From assembly GCA_016706685.1 (NCBI GenBank), contig JADJJE010000001.1, forward strand, positions 682,001 through 746,000: a stretch of DNA of 64,000 nt, in the 5' to 3' direction. This stretch comes from Sandaracinaceae bacterium. GTDB lineage: Bacteria; Myxococcota_A; Polyangia; Polyangiales; Houyiibacteriaceae. A model generated the notes under the pieces. The model was not told the DNA's origin. It made no database searches and saw only the letters and a list, made by a program, of their open reading frames with translations. Below, piece by piece: positions 16,788-25,726 of the stretch. The stretch's first letter is position 1, and each line of letters starts with the position of its first letter. The translations under genes and the position numbers were made by a program.

Positions 16788-18500
16788 TCACGCCCCGAGC
16801 TGCGACGCGATGGCGCGCAGCCCTTCGAGGGCCTCGCGGTGATCCGGGTCGAGGTGCAGCACCCGCTCGTAGGCGTTGCGCGCCGCAGGCCACTTGCCGC
16901 GGTCACGCAGCAGGCGCGCGCGGAGCAGGTGCGCGTCGGGGGCGTTGGGCACCAGGCGGCAGCCCACCACCATCTCCGCGAGGGCCTGGTCGGCCGCCAC
17001 CGGGTCGGTGCTGCGCAACGTGTGTCGGCAGTAGCCCAGGTAGACCCACGGGAGCCCCTCGTCCGGCGCCAGCGTGGTGGCGCGCGCGAACGCCTCGAGG
17101 GCGCTCTCGACGGCCCCCTGGGCCAGCGCCTGCTGCCCCAGGCGAAGCGCCTGCTGCGCCCACTCCAGCTCCTGCGTGGGGGCGCTGCCGGCCGGCGGGT
17201 CCGTCTGTCGCTCGGAAGGCCCCGTAGCGGCCCCTTCGTCGAGTGGAAGCGCGACGTCATGGAGCTTGATCGCCCCCACGCACACCAGCGTGTAGACGAA
17301 CGCGGCGAGGGTGGAGCCCGCGATCGCGGCGCCGCCGAGGAGCCCTCGCACCGTCTGGCGGCCATCCAGCTTGTCAAGCAGCGCGCGACACTCGGACGGC
17401 AGCTCGAAGCGCCGAAAGGGCGCCACGCGATAGGCCACGGGGGCCGCGAAGCGGTCGAGCGCGGGCGCCAGCAGCTCGGCCACGCGCGCCGGCGGGACGC
17501 GCTCGCGCACACCGCACATGACCAGCTCGAACAGCGCCATCTCGAGCGTGGCGGTCTCTTGCGGTGGCTCCATCTCTGCGAACTCGAACGTGCCCGAGGG
17601 CCAGCCGAACACGTCCAGCAGCTTGGTCTCCTGTTGGTACTCGAGGGCCTCGCGCAGCTGGTGCGGGGTGATGGCGCCCATGGACAACAGGATGGCCCCC
17701 TGCCGCCCTTGCCAGGCTCGCGCGCGCTGCAGGGAGTCGTGGAGCACGCGTGGCTCGATGACGCCGCGCTCGCAGAGGATCTGCCCGAGGCACTCCGACA
17801 CGAGGTTGGAGCGCACCGAGCGCGGGACCCCGCGGCGGAAGAAGATGACCTTCTTGGGGCACTCGCCCGCGGTGGTCTCGCGCGGGTCCGCCGTGCACTG
17901 CAGCGCCAGGGCGCCGGTGGCGCGTGTCTCGAAGATCTTGACCAGCACCGTGGCGAACGGGGTCTCGGCCAGGCTCCCGCGCAACGCGCTCGAGCTGCTG
18001 AGCTGGACACCCACGTGGCGCTCCACCGCGTCGCCCTCGGAGGAGTCCGTCATGGTGTAGCGCCGGGTCTCCTCATGGGAACCGATGGCCAGCGATGGCG
18101 GCGGCACCGAGTCGGAGCGCAGCTCACGGCGGACGATGTTCTCGATGATGCGCAGGACACTCGCGTCCGAGACGTCTCCCACCAGGCACGTCAGCGCGCC
18201 GAGCCGTGCGGTCTCGCGCTGCAGGTCGAGCGCGTCCTCGGCCGCCCCCAGCAGCACCATGTGCGCTTGCTCGCCACCAGGTGCCCAGCGCAGTGACTCC
18301 ACGGTCGCGGCTCCGTCGCGCCCCGGCAGCCGAAGCGCCACGCACACGATGTCCATGGGCCGCTGGACGAACGCGTCGATCGCGGCCTCACCCGAGGGGA
18401 CGCCGACGCAGTCGTAGCCGGCACGGTCGACCGCGGACACCAAGCGCTGCCGGACAGCGCCATCTGGGAGCACCAGGAGCACGGAGTTCGAGACCACCAC
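16788..18500 (-). CDS. Receiver-like / DUF4388 / TPR regulatory protein
   Basis: A 570-residue protein. Residues 1-120 resemble a CheY receiver (VLLVLPDG, SGEAAIDAFVQRPMDIVCVALRLPGRDG), though the Asp at the phosphoacceptor beta-strand reads DIVCVALRLPG, so it may not be phosphorylated normally. Residues about 165-360 match the DUF4388 (PATAN) region, with LAETPFATVLVKIFETRATGALAL and FRRGVPRSVRSN, typical of myxobacterial signalling and motility proteins. The C-terminus carries TPR repeats (ALAQGAVESALEAFARAT, RNAYERVLHLDPDH). It begins at GTG 18500 and is probably a cytoplasmic signalling scaffold. Confidence 0.8.
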   Translation of the reverse strand: MVVSNSVLLVLPDGAVRQRLVSAVDRAGYDCVGVPSGEAAIDAFVQRPMDIVCVALRLPGRDGAATVESLRWAPGGEQAHMVLLGAAEDALDLQRETARLGALTCLVGDVSDASVLRIIENIVRRELRSDSVPPPSLAIGSHEETRRYTMTDSSEGDAVERHVGVQLSSSSALRGSLAETPFATVLVKIFETRATGALALQCTADPRETTAGECPKKVIFFRRGVPRSVRSNLVSECLGQILCERGVIEPRVLHDSLQRARAWQGRQGAILLSMGAITPHQLREALEYQQETKLLDVFGWPSGTFEFAEMEPPQETATLEMALFELVMCGVRERVPPARVAELLAPALDRFAAPVAYRVAPFRRFELPSECRALLDKLDGRQTVRGLLGGAAIAGSTLAAFVYTLVCVGAIKLHDVALPLDEGAATGPSERQTDPPAGSAPTQELEWAQQALRLGQQALAQGAVESALEAFARATTLAPDEGLPWVYLGYCRHTLRSTDPVAADQALAEMVVGCRLVPNAPDAHLLRARLLRDRGKWPAARNAYERVLHLDPDHREALEGLRAIASQLGA

Positions 18501-18556
18501 AGGGTGAAGGTAGCGGATCCGCGTAGGCCGGCCCAGCGGGTTCGTGGGCTACAGCC

Positions 18557-20143
18557 TCAACGGCAGAGCAGCGTGTCCATGACGCTGGCCTGCAGCGTGC
18601 ACCCCGTGGTGCCCAGGCAGCTGCACGTGTAGAAGAGGACCTCCGTGCCACAGTTGGCCACCTGCCTGTCGAAGGGGCGCGGCCCACGGTCTTCCTGACA
18701 CGTGCCGGAGCACACCATGCCAGGGGCCACGCAGCCCGTTCCGACCGGCTCGGGCTCGGTGGTGCCGTCGCAGTTGAAGTCCGCGATGCGAGCGGCGGCG
18801 GCGCAGCCCGGCATGCTCTCGGGGCAGTACGCGTAGTCGTAGAAGGTGGACTGTCCAGGGAAGACGTCTTCTTGGCCGTCGTGGCAGTCGTCCTTCGGCA
18901 GCGGGCCGCCGGAGCAGCCTGCGAAGGCCGTGCGGGTGTGACCGTCGTCGTCGGCGTCCTCCGCCGTCACGACGCCGCCGCCGCTCGAGCAATTGTTGTC
19001 GCGGCGGTCGCAGAGCTCCGGCGCGCCGGGGAAGAAGTCCTCCCCATCCCCCACCAAGTCGTTGCAGTCGACCATGCCGCCCACGGGCTGGACATCGGTG
19101 TACCCCGGCGGACAGGCCGCGCACGTCTCGAGCTCCGGCGCCCCGGTGAGCGCGAAGCCATCGTGGTCGCTGTCCAGCCAGCAGGTCCGTCCGCCCAGCC
19201 CCTCGTCCACGCCGCCGTTGCAGTTGTCATCGCTCCCGTTGCAGATCTCGGCGGACGGGGTGACCGAGCAGGCGCCCCACACCCCCGTGATGGCGTTGCA
19301 GCTCTCCACGCCCCCTGCACACACCCCCATGGCCGGGCAGGCGCGCGTCTCGGTGCCGGTGCACGCGCACTCGGTCTGGACCTCGCCGTCGCAGTTCTCG
19401 TCCTCGCAGCCGGTCCCGTTGGCCATGCAACCGGGGTCGCAGATCTCGGAGCGCAACGGCCCCACGTCGGCGGTCGTGTCGTCGCAGTCGAGGTCGTTCT
19501 CGGCCGAGTCCTCGGGAGGCGTGCAGGCCTGCACGGGTGCAGCGGTCATGTCGCCTGCGAGGTCGTGGTCCAGATCCGGATAGAACGTGCGCAGCACCTC
19601 TTCATCGACGAACTCGTCGCAGTCGTTGTCGCGTCCGTCGCAGCTCTCGGCCTCGTCCGGGTGCACGCTGGGGTTGAGGTCGTTGCAGTCCGACCCGCAG
19701 CTGTCGCCGTTGCAACAGCCCACGTCGGGGTAGTTGTCCATGTCCTGGTCACGGAAGCCGAAGGTGCGGGGGTCGCAGTCCTCGTCGTGGTTCGCGAGGT
19801 CGCACGCCTCGATGTTGCCCGGGAAGCGGTTGGAGTCGGTGTCGTCGCAGTCGTCGCCTCCACACGCCACGTCGCGGTGACCGTCGAAGTCCGCGTCCAC
19901 GCACGCGCTCTGGCAAGCCCCGATGCCCTCGACGCACACCCCACCCGCACACGGTGCAGAGCCAGCCGCGCAGGCCATCGCTACGCAGACCTCCACCCCG
20001 TTGCAGAACACGCCATCGTCGCAGTCGGTGGGCGTGCTGCACGTGCGGCCCGCATCACCCGGCGGGCTCGTGGTCGGATCGCCCCCACAGCCGAAGACGA
20101 CCAGACCCAGCACCAAGGCCGGCAGGAAAGCACGTGAGAGCAT
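18557..20143 (-). CDS. MopE-like Cys-rich lipoprotein
   Basis: A 528-residue lipoprotein. MLSRAFLPALVLGLVVFGC carries the lipobox with Cys19. The body contains many repeats of the type CDGRDNDCDEFVDEE, CDDTDSNRFPGNIEAC and CNGSDDNCNGGVDEG, the putative metal-binding motif (MopE, PF11617). In Methylococcus the related MopE binds copper; the metal here is unknown. The ATG at 20143 is preferred because GGTGGAA lies just upstream; an in-frame ATG at 20170 would lengthen the leader. It is divergent from carbonic anhydrase and may be surface-exposed. Confidence 0.85.
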   Translation of the reverse strand: MLSRAFLPALVLGLVVFGCGGDPTTSPPGDAGRTCSTPTDCDDGVFCNGVEVCVAMACAAGSAPCAGGVCVEGIGACQSACVDADFDGHRDVACGGDDCDDTDSNRFPGNIEACDLANHDEDCDPRTFGFRDQDMDNYPDVGCCNGDSCGSDCNDLNPSVHPDEAESCDGRDNDCDEFVDEEVLRTFYPDLDHDLAGDMTAAPVQACTPPEDSAENDLDCDDTTADVGPLRSEICDPGCMANGTGCEDENCDGEVQTECACTGTETRACPAMGVCAGGVESCNAITGVWGACSVTPSAEICNGSDDNCNGGVDEGLGGRTCWLDSDHDGFALTGAPELETCAACPPGYTDVQPVGGMVDCNDLVGDGEDFFPGAPELCDRRDNNCSSGGGVVTAEDADDDGHTRTAFAGCSGGPLPKDDCHDGQEDVFPGQSTFYDYAYCPESMPGCAAAARIADFNCDGTTEPEPVGTGCVAPGMVCSGTCQEDRGPRPFDRQVANCGTEVLFYTCSCLGTTGCTLQASVMDTLLCR

Positions 20144-20284
20144 CGATTCCACCCGGACCGACGGTCTCATGAGCCCGCGCCGGTGTCCATGTCCCAGCTC
20201 CAAGAAACCGTTCCCCTTTCTGGAACATGTTCATCCACGAAATGTGGCTTCAACCGCTCGGTGTACCTTGGTAGGTTCGGCGAC

Positions 20285-20935
20285 ATGCCCGATCCACGCA
20301 CCCGCACCGACCGCGTCCTCACGAAGGAAGAGCAACAGAGCCTCTCGCCGGAGCAGGTCCTCACCCTGCTCACCGAGGGCAACGCGCGCTTCGTCGCTGG
20401 CGACGTCACGCATCGTGACCACCGCGCCCAGGTGCGGGCCGCCGCGCTGGGACAGTGGCCCAAGGCCGTGGTGCTCTCGTGCCTCGACTCCCGCATCCCG
20501 GTCGAAGACGTGTTCGACTGCGGCATCGGCGACCTGTTCGTGGCGCGCGTGGCCGGCAACGTCATCAACGTGGACATCCTGGGCAGCATGGAGTTCGGCT
20601 GCGCGGTGGTGGGCGCCAAGGTGGTGCTGGTGTTGGGCCACGAGCACTGTGGCGCAGTCAAGGGCGCCATCGACCGGGTGGAGCTCGGCAACCTCACCGC
20701 GCTGCTGCGCAGCATCGAGCCGGCCGTGGACGCCGTCACCGGCTTCGAAGCCGACCGCACCAGCAAGCACGAGCCGTTCGTGCATCGCGTGGCCGAGGAG
20801 AACGTGCGCCTGAGCCTGCAGCGCATCCGCCGCGAGAGCGCCGTGCTGCGCGAACTCGAAGCGGAGGGACGCCTGCGCATCGTCGGGGCCATGTACGAGA
20901 TGGAGACCGGCGTGGTCACCATGGTTCCCGAGTAG
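20285..20935 (+). CDS. Beta-class carbonic anhydrase
   Basis: A 216-residue enzyme that interconverts CO2 and bicarbonate. Zinc ligands and catalytic residues are visible: Cys66, Asp68 and Arg70 in CLDSR, and His119 and Cys122 in GHEHCGAVKG. This is the complete beta-CA site. The segment ARVAGNVINVDILGS is also conserved. The ATG at 20285 is used since the earlier in-frame ATG at 20183 adds residues that do not belong to the family. A GTTCC-N7-GGAAC palindrome at 20210-20226 lies in the divergent upstream region. It is followed nine bases later by a small gene. Confidence 0.93.
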   Translation: MPDPRTRTDRVLTKEEQQSLSPEQVLTLLTEGNARFVAGDVTHRDHRAQVRAAALGQWPKAVVLSCLDSRIPVEDVFDCGIGDLFVARVAGNVINVDILGSMEFGCAVVGAKVVLVLGHEHCGAVKGAIDRVELGNLTALLRSIEPAVDAVTGFEADRTSKHEPFVHRVAEENVRLSLQRIRRESAVLRELEAEGRLRIVGAMYEMETGVVTMVPE

Positions 20936-20944
20936 ACTGTTCCC

Positions 20945-21178
20945 ATGTCCAAGAAGCGCCGCGCCGACGAGAGCACCATCGAGAACCGCGTCTACCTGTT
21001 TCGCGAGCTAGCTGCCGCCTTCATCGCACGCGAGGGGGGCCTGCTGACGTCCGCGAAGCCGGAAGACCGCGAGCGCGCGCGTGCCGGGCTGGCCGAGGTG
21101 GCGCGCGTGGCGTGCCTGGTGGCCGACCTCGAGGACGCGACCCCGGACGAGCTGGCGAAGGCCATCGTGGGCGAATAG
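20945..21178 (+). CDS. Small hypothetical protein downstream of carbonic anhydrase
   Basis: A 77-residue, mostly helical, charged protein beginning MSKKRRADESTIENRVYLF. Its ATG is nine bases after the carbonic anhydrase stop, so the two are probably co-transcribed. No motif is recognised. Confidence 0.55.
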   Translation: MSKKRRADESTIENRVYLFRELAAAFIAREGGLLTSAKPEDRERARAGLAEVARVACLVADLEDATPDELAKAIVGE

Positions 21179-21200
21179 CCGGCGAGGTGAGGCGCGGAGC

Positions 21201-21767
21201 TCACCCTGGGGTGGCGGGGTCCTCGGGCGCGCTCGGCGTGACCGCGACGTAGAGCGCCAGCGTCATCGCGGTGGACGTCACCGTGCAGGTGGGCTCGCGC
21301 ACGCTGGTGAGCAGGTCGCGCGCTGGGTCGACCGCCCGCGGGAGCTCGAACCGGTGTGTGAGCAACTTGGTGAAGTTCCATTCGATGGGCACGCCGCAGA
21401 GCTTCTTGGTGATGAGCTCTGCGATCTTCTGGTCGAGCAGCGCGGGCACCCACTCGATCTCGAGCGCCTCCACGTCGATCTGGAAGCGGAGGACCGCCTG
21501 CCCCTCGCGCATGGCGATGGAAGGCAGCAGCAGCGCCCGCACGGTGGTGACGGTCATGTCGAGCCCCCCGACCGGCAGCGACCAGCGCACCTTTCCCGGG
21601 CAGGCCACCCGCAGCCCGCGCCCCTCCACGAGCGCCACCTCGGTGGGCGCCGAGAGCACGAAGAAGCGGTCCGCATTCGAGTCCTCGTCGAGGCGAACCT
21701 TCAGCGGGAGAAGCTGCGTGAGGAACTCGAGGGCTTCTACATCCGTCAGGGTCGCGAGGATCCACAT
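21201..21767 (-). CDS. Hypothetical protein
   Basis: A 188-residue protein (starts MWILATLTDVEALEFLTQLL) with no clear signal peptide, membrane helix or recognised domain. Codon use looks like the neighbouring real genes, and its frame is closed by the LysR relic on one side and the small plus-strand gene on the other. The beta-strand-like pattern (AMREGQAVLRFQIDVEALEIEWV) hints at a compact all-beta or lipid-binding fold, but nothing specific. Confidence 0.55.
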   Translation of the reverse strand: MWILATLTDVEALEFLTQLLPLKVRLDEDSNADRFFVLSAPTEVALVEGRGLRVACPGKVRWSLPVGGLDMTVTTVRALLLPSIAMREGQAVLRFQIDVEALEIEWVPALLDQKIAELITKKLCGVPIEWNFTKLLTHRFELPRAVDPARDLLTSVREPTCTVTSTAMTLALYVAVTPSAPEDPATPG

Positions 21768-21797
21768 CTCTGCACCCTAGCAGTCGGGCGAAGCGGA

Positions 21798-22716
21798 TCA
21801 GGCGCCAATCCACTTCTTGGGGTCGAGGCGCTCGTCGGCGCGCAGCTTGACCACGGCGAAGTCCACGAACGCACGCACGCGGGCGGGGGCCTCGGCGCCG
21901 GCGGCGTGGACCACGTGGATCGGAACCGGAGGCGGCTCCAGCTCGGGCAGGAGCACCACCAAGCGGCCCGCGCGGACGTCGGACGCTACCTGATACGACA
22001 GCGCGCGTGATGCCCCGGCCCGCGGCCGCCGCGCGGAGCGTCGTCTCGGTGCTGTTGGCCACGAGGCGCGGATCGATGGCCACGCGGTGCGACCTGCGGC
22101 CTCCAGCGAACACCCACTCGCGCGGAGCCTCGTCGAACGAGAACGCGATGGTGTCGTGCTCGCGCAAGTCGCTCACTCGCTGCGGAGTGCCACGAGCGGC
22201 GAGGTAGGCAGGTGACGCGACGAGCACGCGCCGCACCGCGCCCACCTTGGCCGCGCGGAGCGACGAGTCTTTCAGGTGGGCGATGCGCACCGCCACGTCG
22301 ATGCCCTCGGCCACCAGGTCCACCACGCGGTCGGACAGGAAGGAGCGCGCGCGCACCTGCGGGTGGCGGCGCAAAAACGCGAGCAGCAGCGGGGCCACGT
22401 ACAGGTTCCCGAACATGACCGACGCGGTGACTACCAGGTTGCCACGCAGCGCGGCGTCCTCGTCACGCAGCCCAGCCATCGAGGCCTCGGTGTCGGCCAG
22501 GATGCGCTTCGCGGACACGAGGAAGCGTGCTCCCTCCTCCGTGAGCGTCACCACCCGTGTAGTGCGGCGGAACAGCAGCGTGCCCAGCTCGGCCTCGAGG
22601 GCGGCCACGCTGCGGGTCACGGCGGCTGGCGAGCGCCCCAGCTTGCGGGCGGCAGGAGCAAAGCCCCCAGCATCAGCCACGGCGGCGAAGGTCGCGAAGG
22701 CGTCGAGGCGGTCCAT
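21798..22716 (-). pseudogene. LysR-family regulator with a frameshift
   Basis: The N-terminal two-thirds reads as a normal LysR protein from ATG 22716: MDRLDAFATFAAVADAG, HTH recognition region LGRSPAAVTRSVAALE, then the effector domain (DIDVAVR-like GIDVAVRIAHL). At about 22000-22010, within a CG-dinucleotide run, the frame breaks after GRGITRA. The expected continuation, reading SYQVASDVRAGRLVVLLPELEPP to a TGA at 21798, is in another frame. Two bases are missing relative to an intact gene of 306 residues. This is either a recent pseudogene or a sequence error. It is divergent from the GST gene, the usual layout of a LysR activator and its target. Confidence 0.8.
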
Positions 22717-22796
22717 GCGATTAGTGTGCAGCACGCAATAATCCATTGCCACGTGCACGTATTCCGCCGGACGGGTCGGAACGCCAAGCTGAGCGC

Positions 22797-23435
22797 ATGG
22801 AAATCCTCACCCTCTATCGCCACCCCCTCTCCGGCCACTCCCACCGCGTGGAGCTCTTCCTGAGCTTGCTGGGCCTCCCGTTCCGCATGGTGGACGTGAG
22901 CTTCGCGGCGCGTGAGCACAAGGCCCCCGAGTTCATCGCCAAGAACCTGTTTGGACAGCTGCCCGTGCTGGAGCACGGCGCGCTCGTCATCCCCGACAGC
23001 ATGGCGATCCTCGTCTACTTGGCGAAGACGTATGACACGACGGGACTCTGGCTCCCCGAAGAGCCCGCGCTCGCCGCCCAGGTGCAGCGCTGGTTCTCGG
23101 TGGCCGCCGGGCAGCTGGTGGAGGGCCCGGCGCGCGCGAGGGCTGCGGCGGTGTTCGGGCGCGACGTGGACACCACGGCCAACCGCGAGCTCGCACGCCA
23201 CCTGTTCGCCACGCTGGACGCACACCTGGTCGCGGCAGGCCGACCCTTCTTCGTGGGTGAGCGCGCCACCGTGGCCGATCTCGCTCTCTACACCTACGTC
23301 GGCCACGCCCCCGAGGGCGGCGTCTCGCTCGCGCCGTTCCCTGCGCTGCGCGGCTTCGTCGGGGCCGTAGAGGCGCTGCCCGGCTTCGTCCCCATGCAGG
23401 CCACGGACACCGCCGCTGGGAGGGCAGCCGAGTGA
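22797..23435 (+). CDS. Glutathione S-transferase family protein
   Basis: A 212-residue GST. The N-terminal thioredoxin-like half has YRHPLSGHSHRVELFL, where Ser is at the usual thiol-activating position, and the GSH-binding motif LPVLEHGALVIPDSMAI (cis-Pro and Asp-Ser). The C-terminal helical half includes RPFFVGERATVADLALYTYVG. It conjugates or reduces substrates with glutathione, though glutathione use in myxobacteria is not certain. The ATG at 22797 lies 80 bases from the divergent LysR relic. Its stop overlaps by four bases the GTG start of the pyridoxamine-oxidase-like gene, so the two are co-translated. Confidence 0.9.
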   Translation: MEILTLYRHPLSGHSHRVELFLSLLGLPFRMVDVSFAAREHKAPEFIAKNLFGQLPVLEHGALVIPDSMAILVYLAKTYDTTGLWLPEEPALAAQVQRWFSVAAGQLVEGPARARAAAVFGRDVDTTANRELARHLFATLDAHLVAAGRPFFVGERATVADLALYTYVGHAPEGGVSLAPFPALRGFVGAVEALPGFVPMQATDTAAGRAAE

Positions 23436-24382
23436 CCTCCCCGCGCACATGGCCGTTCCACCAAGGCGAGGTGCAGACCCAAGAGCGCGCGGGCGTGCGC
23501 GGCATGACCGAGCGCGTGGGCGGGTTCGTCCGCAGCACCATGCCCGACCAGCACCGGGACCTCTTCGAGCAGCTGCCCTACCTGGTCATCGGCGCGCTCG
23601 ACGACGCGGGTCGCCCCTTCGCGAGCATGGCGGTGGGTGTGCCTGGCTTCATCGAGAGCCCGAGCCCCGGCACCCTGGTGGTGCACGCCACGCTGGCGGA
23701 AGACGACCCCGTGCGCGGCGGGTTGCGCGAGGGCGCCCCCATCGGTCTCCTCGGCATCGAGTTCGAGACCCGACGGCGCAACCGCGCCAACGGCACCCTC
23801 GCCCACGTGGAGCCGGGCATGTTCGCGGTGGACGTGGAGCAGAGCACCGGCAACTGCCCGCAGTACATCCAAGCCCGGAGCATCGAGACCGCCGTGCGCC
23901 GCCCGAGCGAGACGCAGCGCGAAGGCCCGCGCCTCTCCGCCCGAGCCCGGGCCATCGTCGCGGGCGCCGACACCACCTTCATCGCCAGCGCCTCCGCCGA
24001 GATCCGCCGCGACGGCGTCCACGGCTGCGACGTCTCCCACCGTGGTGGCAAGCCCGGCTTCTGGCGCGCGCAGACCGTGCACGGCGGCACGCGCCTGACG
24101 ATGCCGGACTTTGCAGGCAACCGGTTCTTCATGACGCTGGGCAACGTGGCAGAGAACCCGCGTGTGGGCGTGGCCTTCGTGGACTTCGCCACGGGCGACT
24201 GGCTGTCCCTCACGGGCCGCGCCGAGGTGCAGTGGGAGGGCAGCGAGCTGCGCGCGTTCGAGGGCGCCGAGCGCCTGCTGCACGTGGACGTGGAAGGCGG
24301 CGTGATCCTCGGCGGAATGATCCCCTTCAGGTGGTCCGCTCCGGAGTACGCGCGGCAGCTCACGCGGACGGGCGCGTGGTGA
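23432..24382 (+). CDS. Pyridoxamine 5'-phosphate oxidase family FMN-binding protein
   Basis: A 316-residue protein in the split-barrel flavin-binding (PNPOx-like) fold. Two barrel-like parts are visible: PYLVIGALDDAGRPFASMAVG and the C-terminal half with MPDFAGNRFFMTLGNVAENPRVGVAFVDF and LTGRAEVQW. It begins at GTG 23432, overlapping the GST stop, so it forms a bicistronic unit with it. The usual role in such GST/LysR contexts is an FMN- or F420-dependent reductase acting on electrophiles, but the substrate is unknown. It ends one base from the convergent FKBP gene. Confidence 0.82.
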   Translation: MTSPRTWPFHQGEVQTQERAGVRGMTERVGGFVRSTMPDQHRDLFEQLPYLVIGALDDAGRPFASMAVGVPGFIESPSPGTLVVHATLAEDDPVRGGLREGAPIGLLGIEFETRRRNRANGTLAHVEPGMFAVDVEQSTGNCPQYIQARSIETAVRRPSETQREGPRLSARARAIVAGADTTFIASASAEIRRDGVHGCDVSHRGGKPGFWRAQTVHGGTRLTMPDFAGNRFFMTLGNVAENPRVGVAFVDFATGDWLSLTGRAEVQWEGSELRAFEGAERLLHVDVEGGVILGGMIPFRWSAPEYARQLTRTGAW

Positions 24383-24383
24383 C

Positions 24384-25322
24384 CTACTCGAAGTGGATCA
24401 GCGTGACGTCGAACACCAGCGTCCCCTGCGGAGCGCGGGGGTTGCTGGCATAGGCCAGGTCCGCGGGGACCCAGAAGCGGCGCTTCTCGCCCACCACCAT
24501 CAGCTGGAGCCCCTCCGTCCAGCCGGGGATGACGCCGTTCAGCCGGAACGTGGCGGAGCGGCCGCGCGCCACCGACGAGTCGAACATCTGCCCGTCCGTC
24601 GTCCACCCGCTGTAGTGCACCGTGACCGTGCTCGAGGCTTCGGGACGCTCGGTGCCGGAGCCCGCGCGCAACACCCTGGACGCCAGCCCCGTGGCGGTGA
24701 CCTCCGCATCGGATGGCGCAGCCGCCACATCAGCGGGGACCTCGGGCGGCGACGCCTCGATGGCGATCAGCTCCACGTCGTAGACCAGCGTGCCCGCAGG
24801 ACGGCCCGGAGCGCCGTCGTACGCCAGCGACTCGGGGATCCAGAGGCGGCGTCGCTCGCCCACGGTCATCAACTGCAAGCCCTCCGCCCAACCCGCGATC
24901 ACAATCGAGAGCAGGAACTCGCTCGGGACACCCCGCTCCACGCTGCTGTCGAACACCTCACCGTCCGTGGTCCAGCCCACGTAGTGCGCGATGACGACGT
25001 CCTGAGCACGGGGACGCGGCCCGCCGTCACCCTCCCACAGCACCTGCGACGCGAGCCCGGAGGCCGTGGTCTCTGCGTGCGCGGGTGGGCGCGCGACATC
25101 CACTGGAGCCTCGAGCGACAGCGGCGGTCGAGGCCCACCACGGCCACGCGCGGGCGCGGCGGCCCGTCCCTCCGGAGTGGGCGTGACGACGGGGACCTCC
25201 ATCCCCTCCACCGACGCTGAGCTCCCGGAGGGGCTCGCACCACCGCAGCCGAGGAGGAGACCGCTGCACAGGGGCAGTGCCAAGGCGAACGGAGCGACCA
25301 AATAGCCCGAAGCCAGGTGCAT
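24384..25322 (-). CDS. Lipoprotein with two FKBP peptidyl-prolyl isomerase domains
   Basis: A 312-residue protein. The signal (APFALALPLCSGLLLGCGG) ends in a lipobox, so it is membrane-anchored and faces the periplasm. A Pro/Arg-rich linker is followed by two FKBP domains of about 95 residues each. Motifs are HYVGWTTDGEVFDSS / GWAEGLQLMTVGERRRLWIP / AGTLVYDVEL in the first, and HYSGWTTDGQMFDSS / GWTEGLQLMVVGEKRRFWVP / GTLVFDVTL in the second. The duplicated domains are similar, suggesting internal duplication. It should catalyse prolyl cis-trans isomerisation during folding of exported proteins. Confidence 0.9.
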   Translation of the reverse strand: MHLASGYLVAPFALALPLCSGLLLGCGGASPSGSSASVEGMEVPVVTPTPEGRAAAPARGRGGPRPPLSLEAPVDVARPPAHAETTASGLASQVLWEGDGGPRPRAQDVVIAHYVGWTTDGEVFDSSVERGVPSEFLLSIVIAGWAEGLQLMTVGERRRLWIPESLAYDGAPGRPAGTLVYDVELIAIEASPPEVPADVAAAPSDAEVTATGLASRVLRAGSGTERPEASSTVTVHYSGWTTDGQMFDSSVARGRSATFRLNGVIPGWTEGLQLMVVGEKRRFWVPADLAYASNPRAPQGTLVFDVTLIHFE

Positions 25323-25474
25323 GTCGGGTTGCTACCCGAGCGCGCGGAGCATGTCGACCCCCAGCGAGCGCTGGGCATGTCGCCAGCGAAAGCGTGTGAT
25401 AACGTGAACGAACCATGATGTAGGCAAGTGTAGCGAACACGGCACACCCGGCATCGAAGCAAGGCGCAAACCAC

Positions 25475-25726
25475 ATGACCGAGCTCGCGATCAGCATTCC
25501 GGACAGCCTCTTCAGCGCGCTGCGAAAAGCGCCGCACGAGGTCGCCCGCGAGATGCGCATTGCGGCTTCGATTCACTGGTACCAACAGGGCACAATCTCG
25601 ATGGAGCGAGCGGCAGAGACGGCAGGGATGGACAGACCACAGTTCCTGGCGGAGCTCGCGCGCCGACGAGTCGATGTGTTCGTCGTGGACGAGGAGGACC
25701 TCACTCGGGAGCTCGAGCGTGTCTGA
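25475..25726 (+). CDS. UPF0175 family antitoxin
   Basis: An 83-residue protein starting MTELAISIPDSLFSALRKAP, with the UPF0175 pattern of an N-terminal strand, a helix, and an HTH-like part (WYQQGTISMERAAETAGMDRPQFLAEL). It overlaps the next gene by eight bases, the layout of type II toxin-antitoxin pairs, in which UPF0175 proteins pair with DUF3368 toxins. It should bind DNA and neutralise the toxin. The region around it has visibly lower GC and different codon use, suggesting transfer. Confidence 0.82.
   Translation: MTELAISIPDSLFSALRKAPHEVAREMRIAASIHWYQQGTISMERAAETAGMDRPQFLAELARRRVDVFVVDEEDLTRELERV

Noticed and set aside
20992..22758. A single 588-codon minus-strand protein
   Set aside because: Only the N-terminal part is LysR; past the frameshift the reading leaves the family and runs antisense to other genes.
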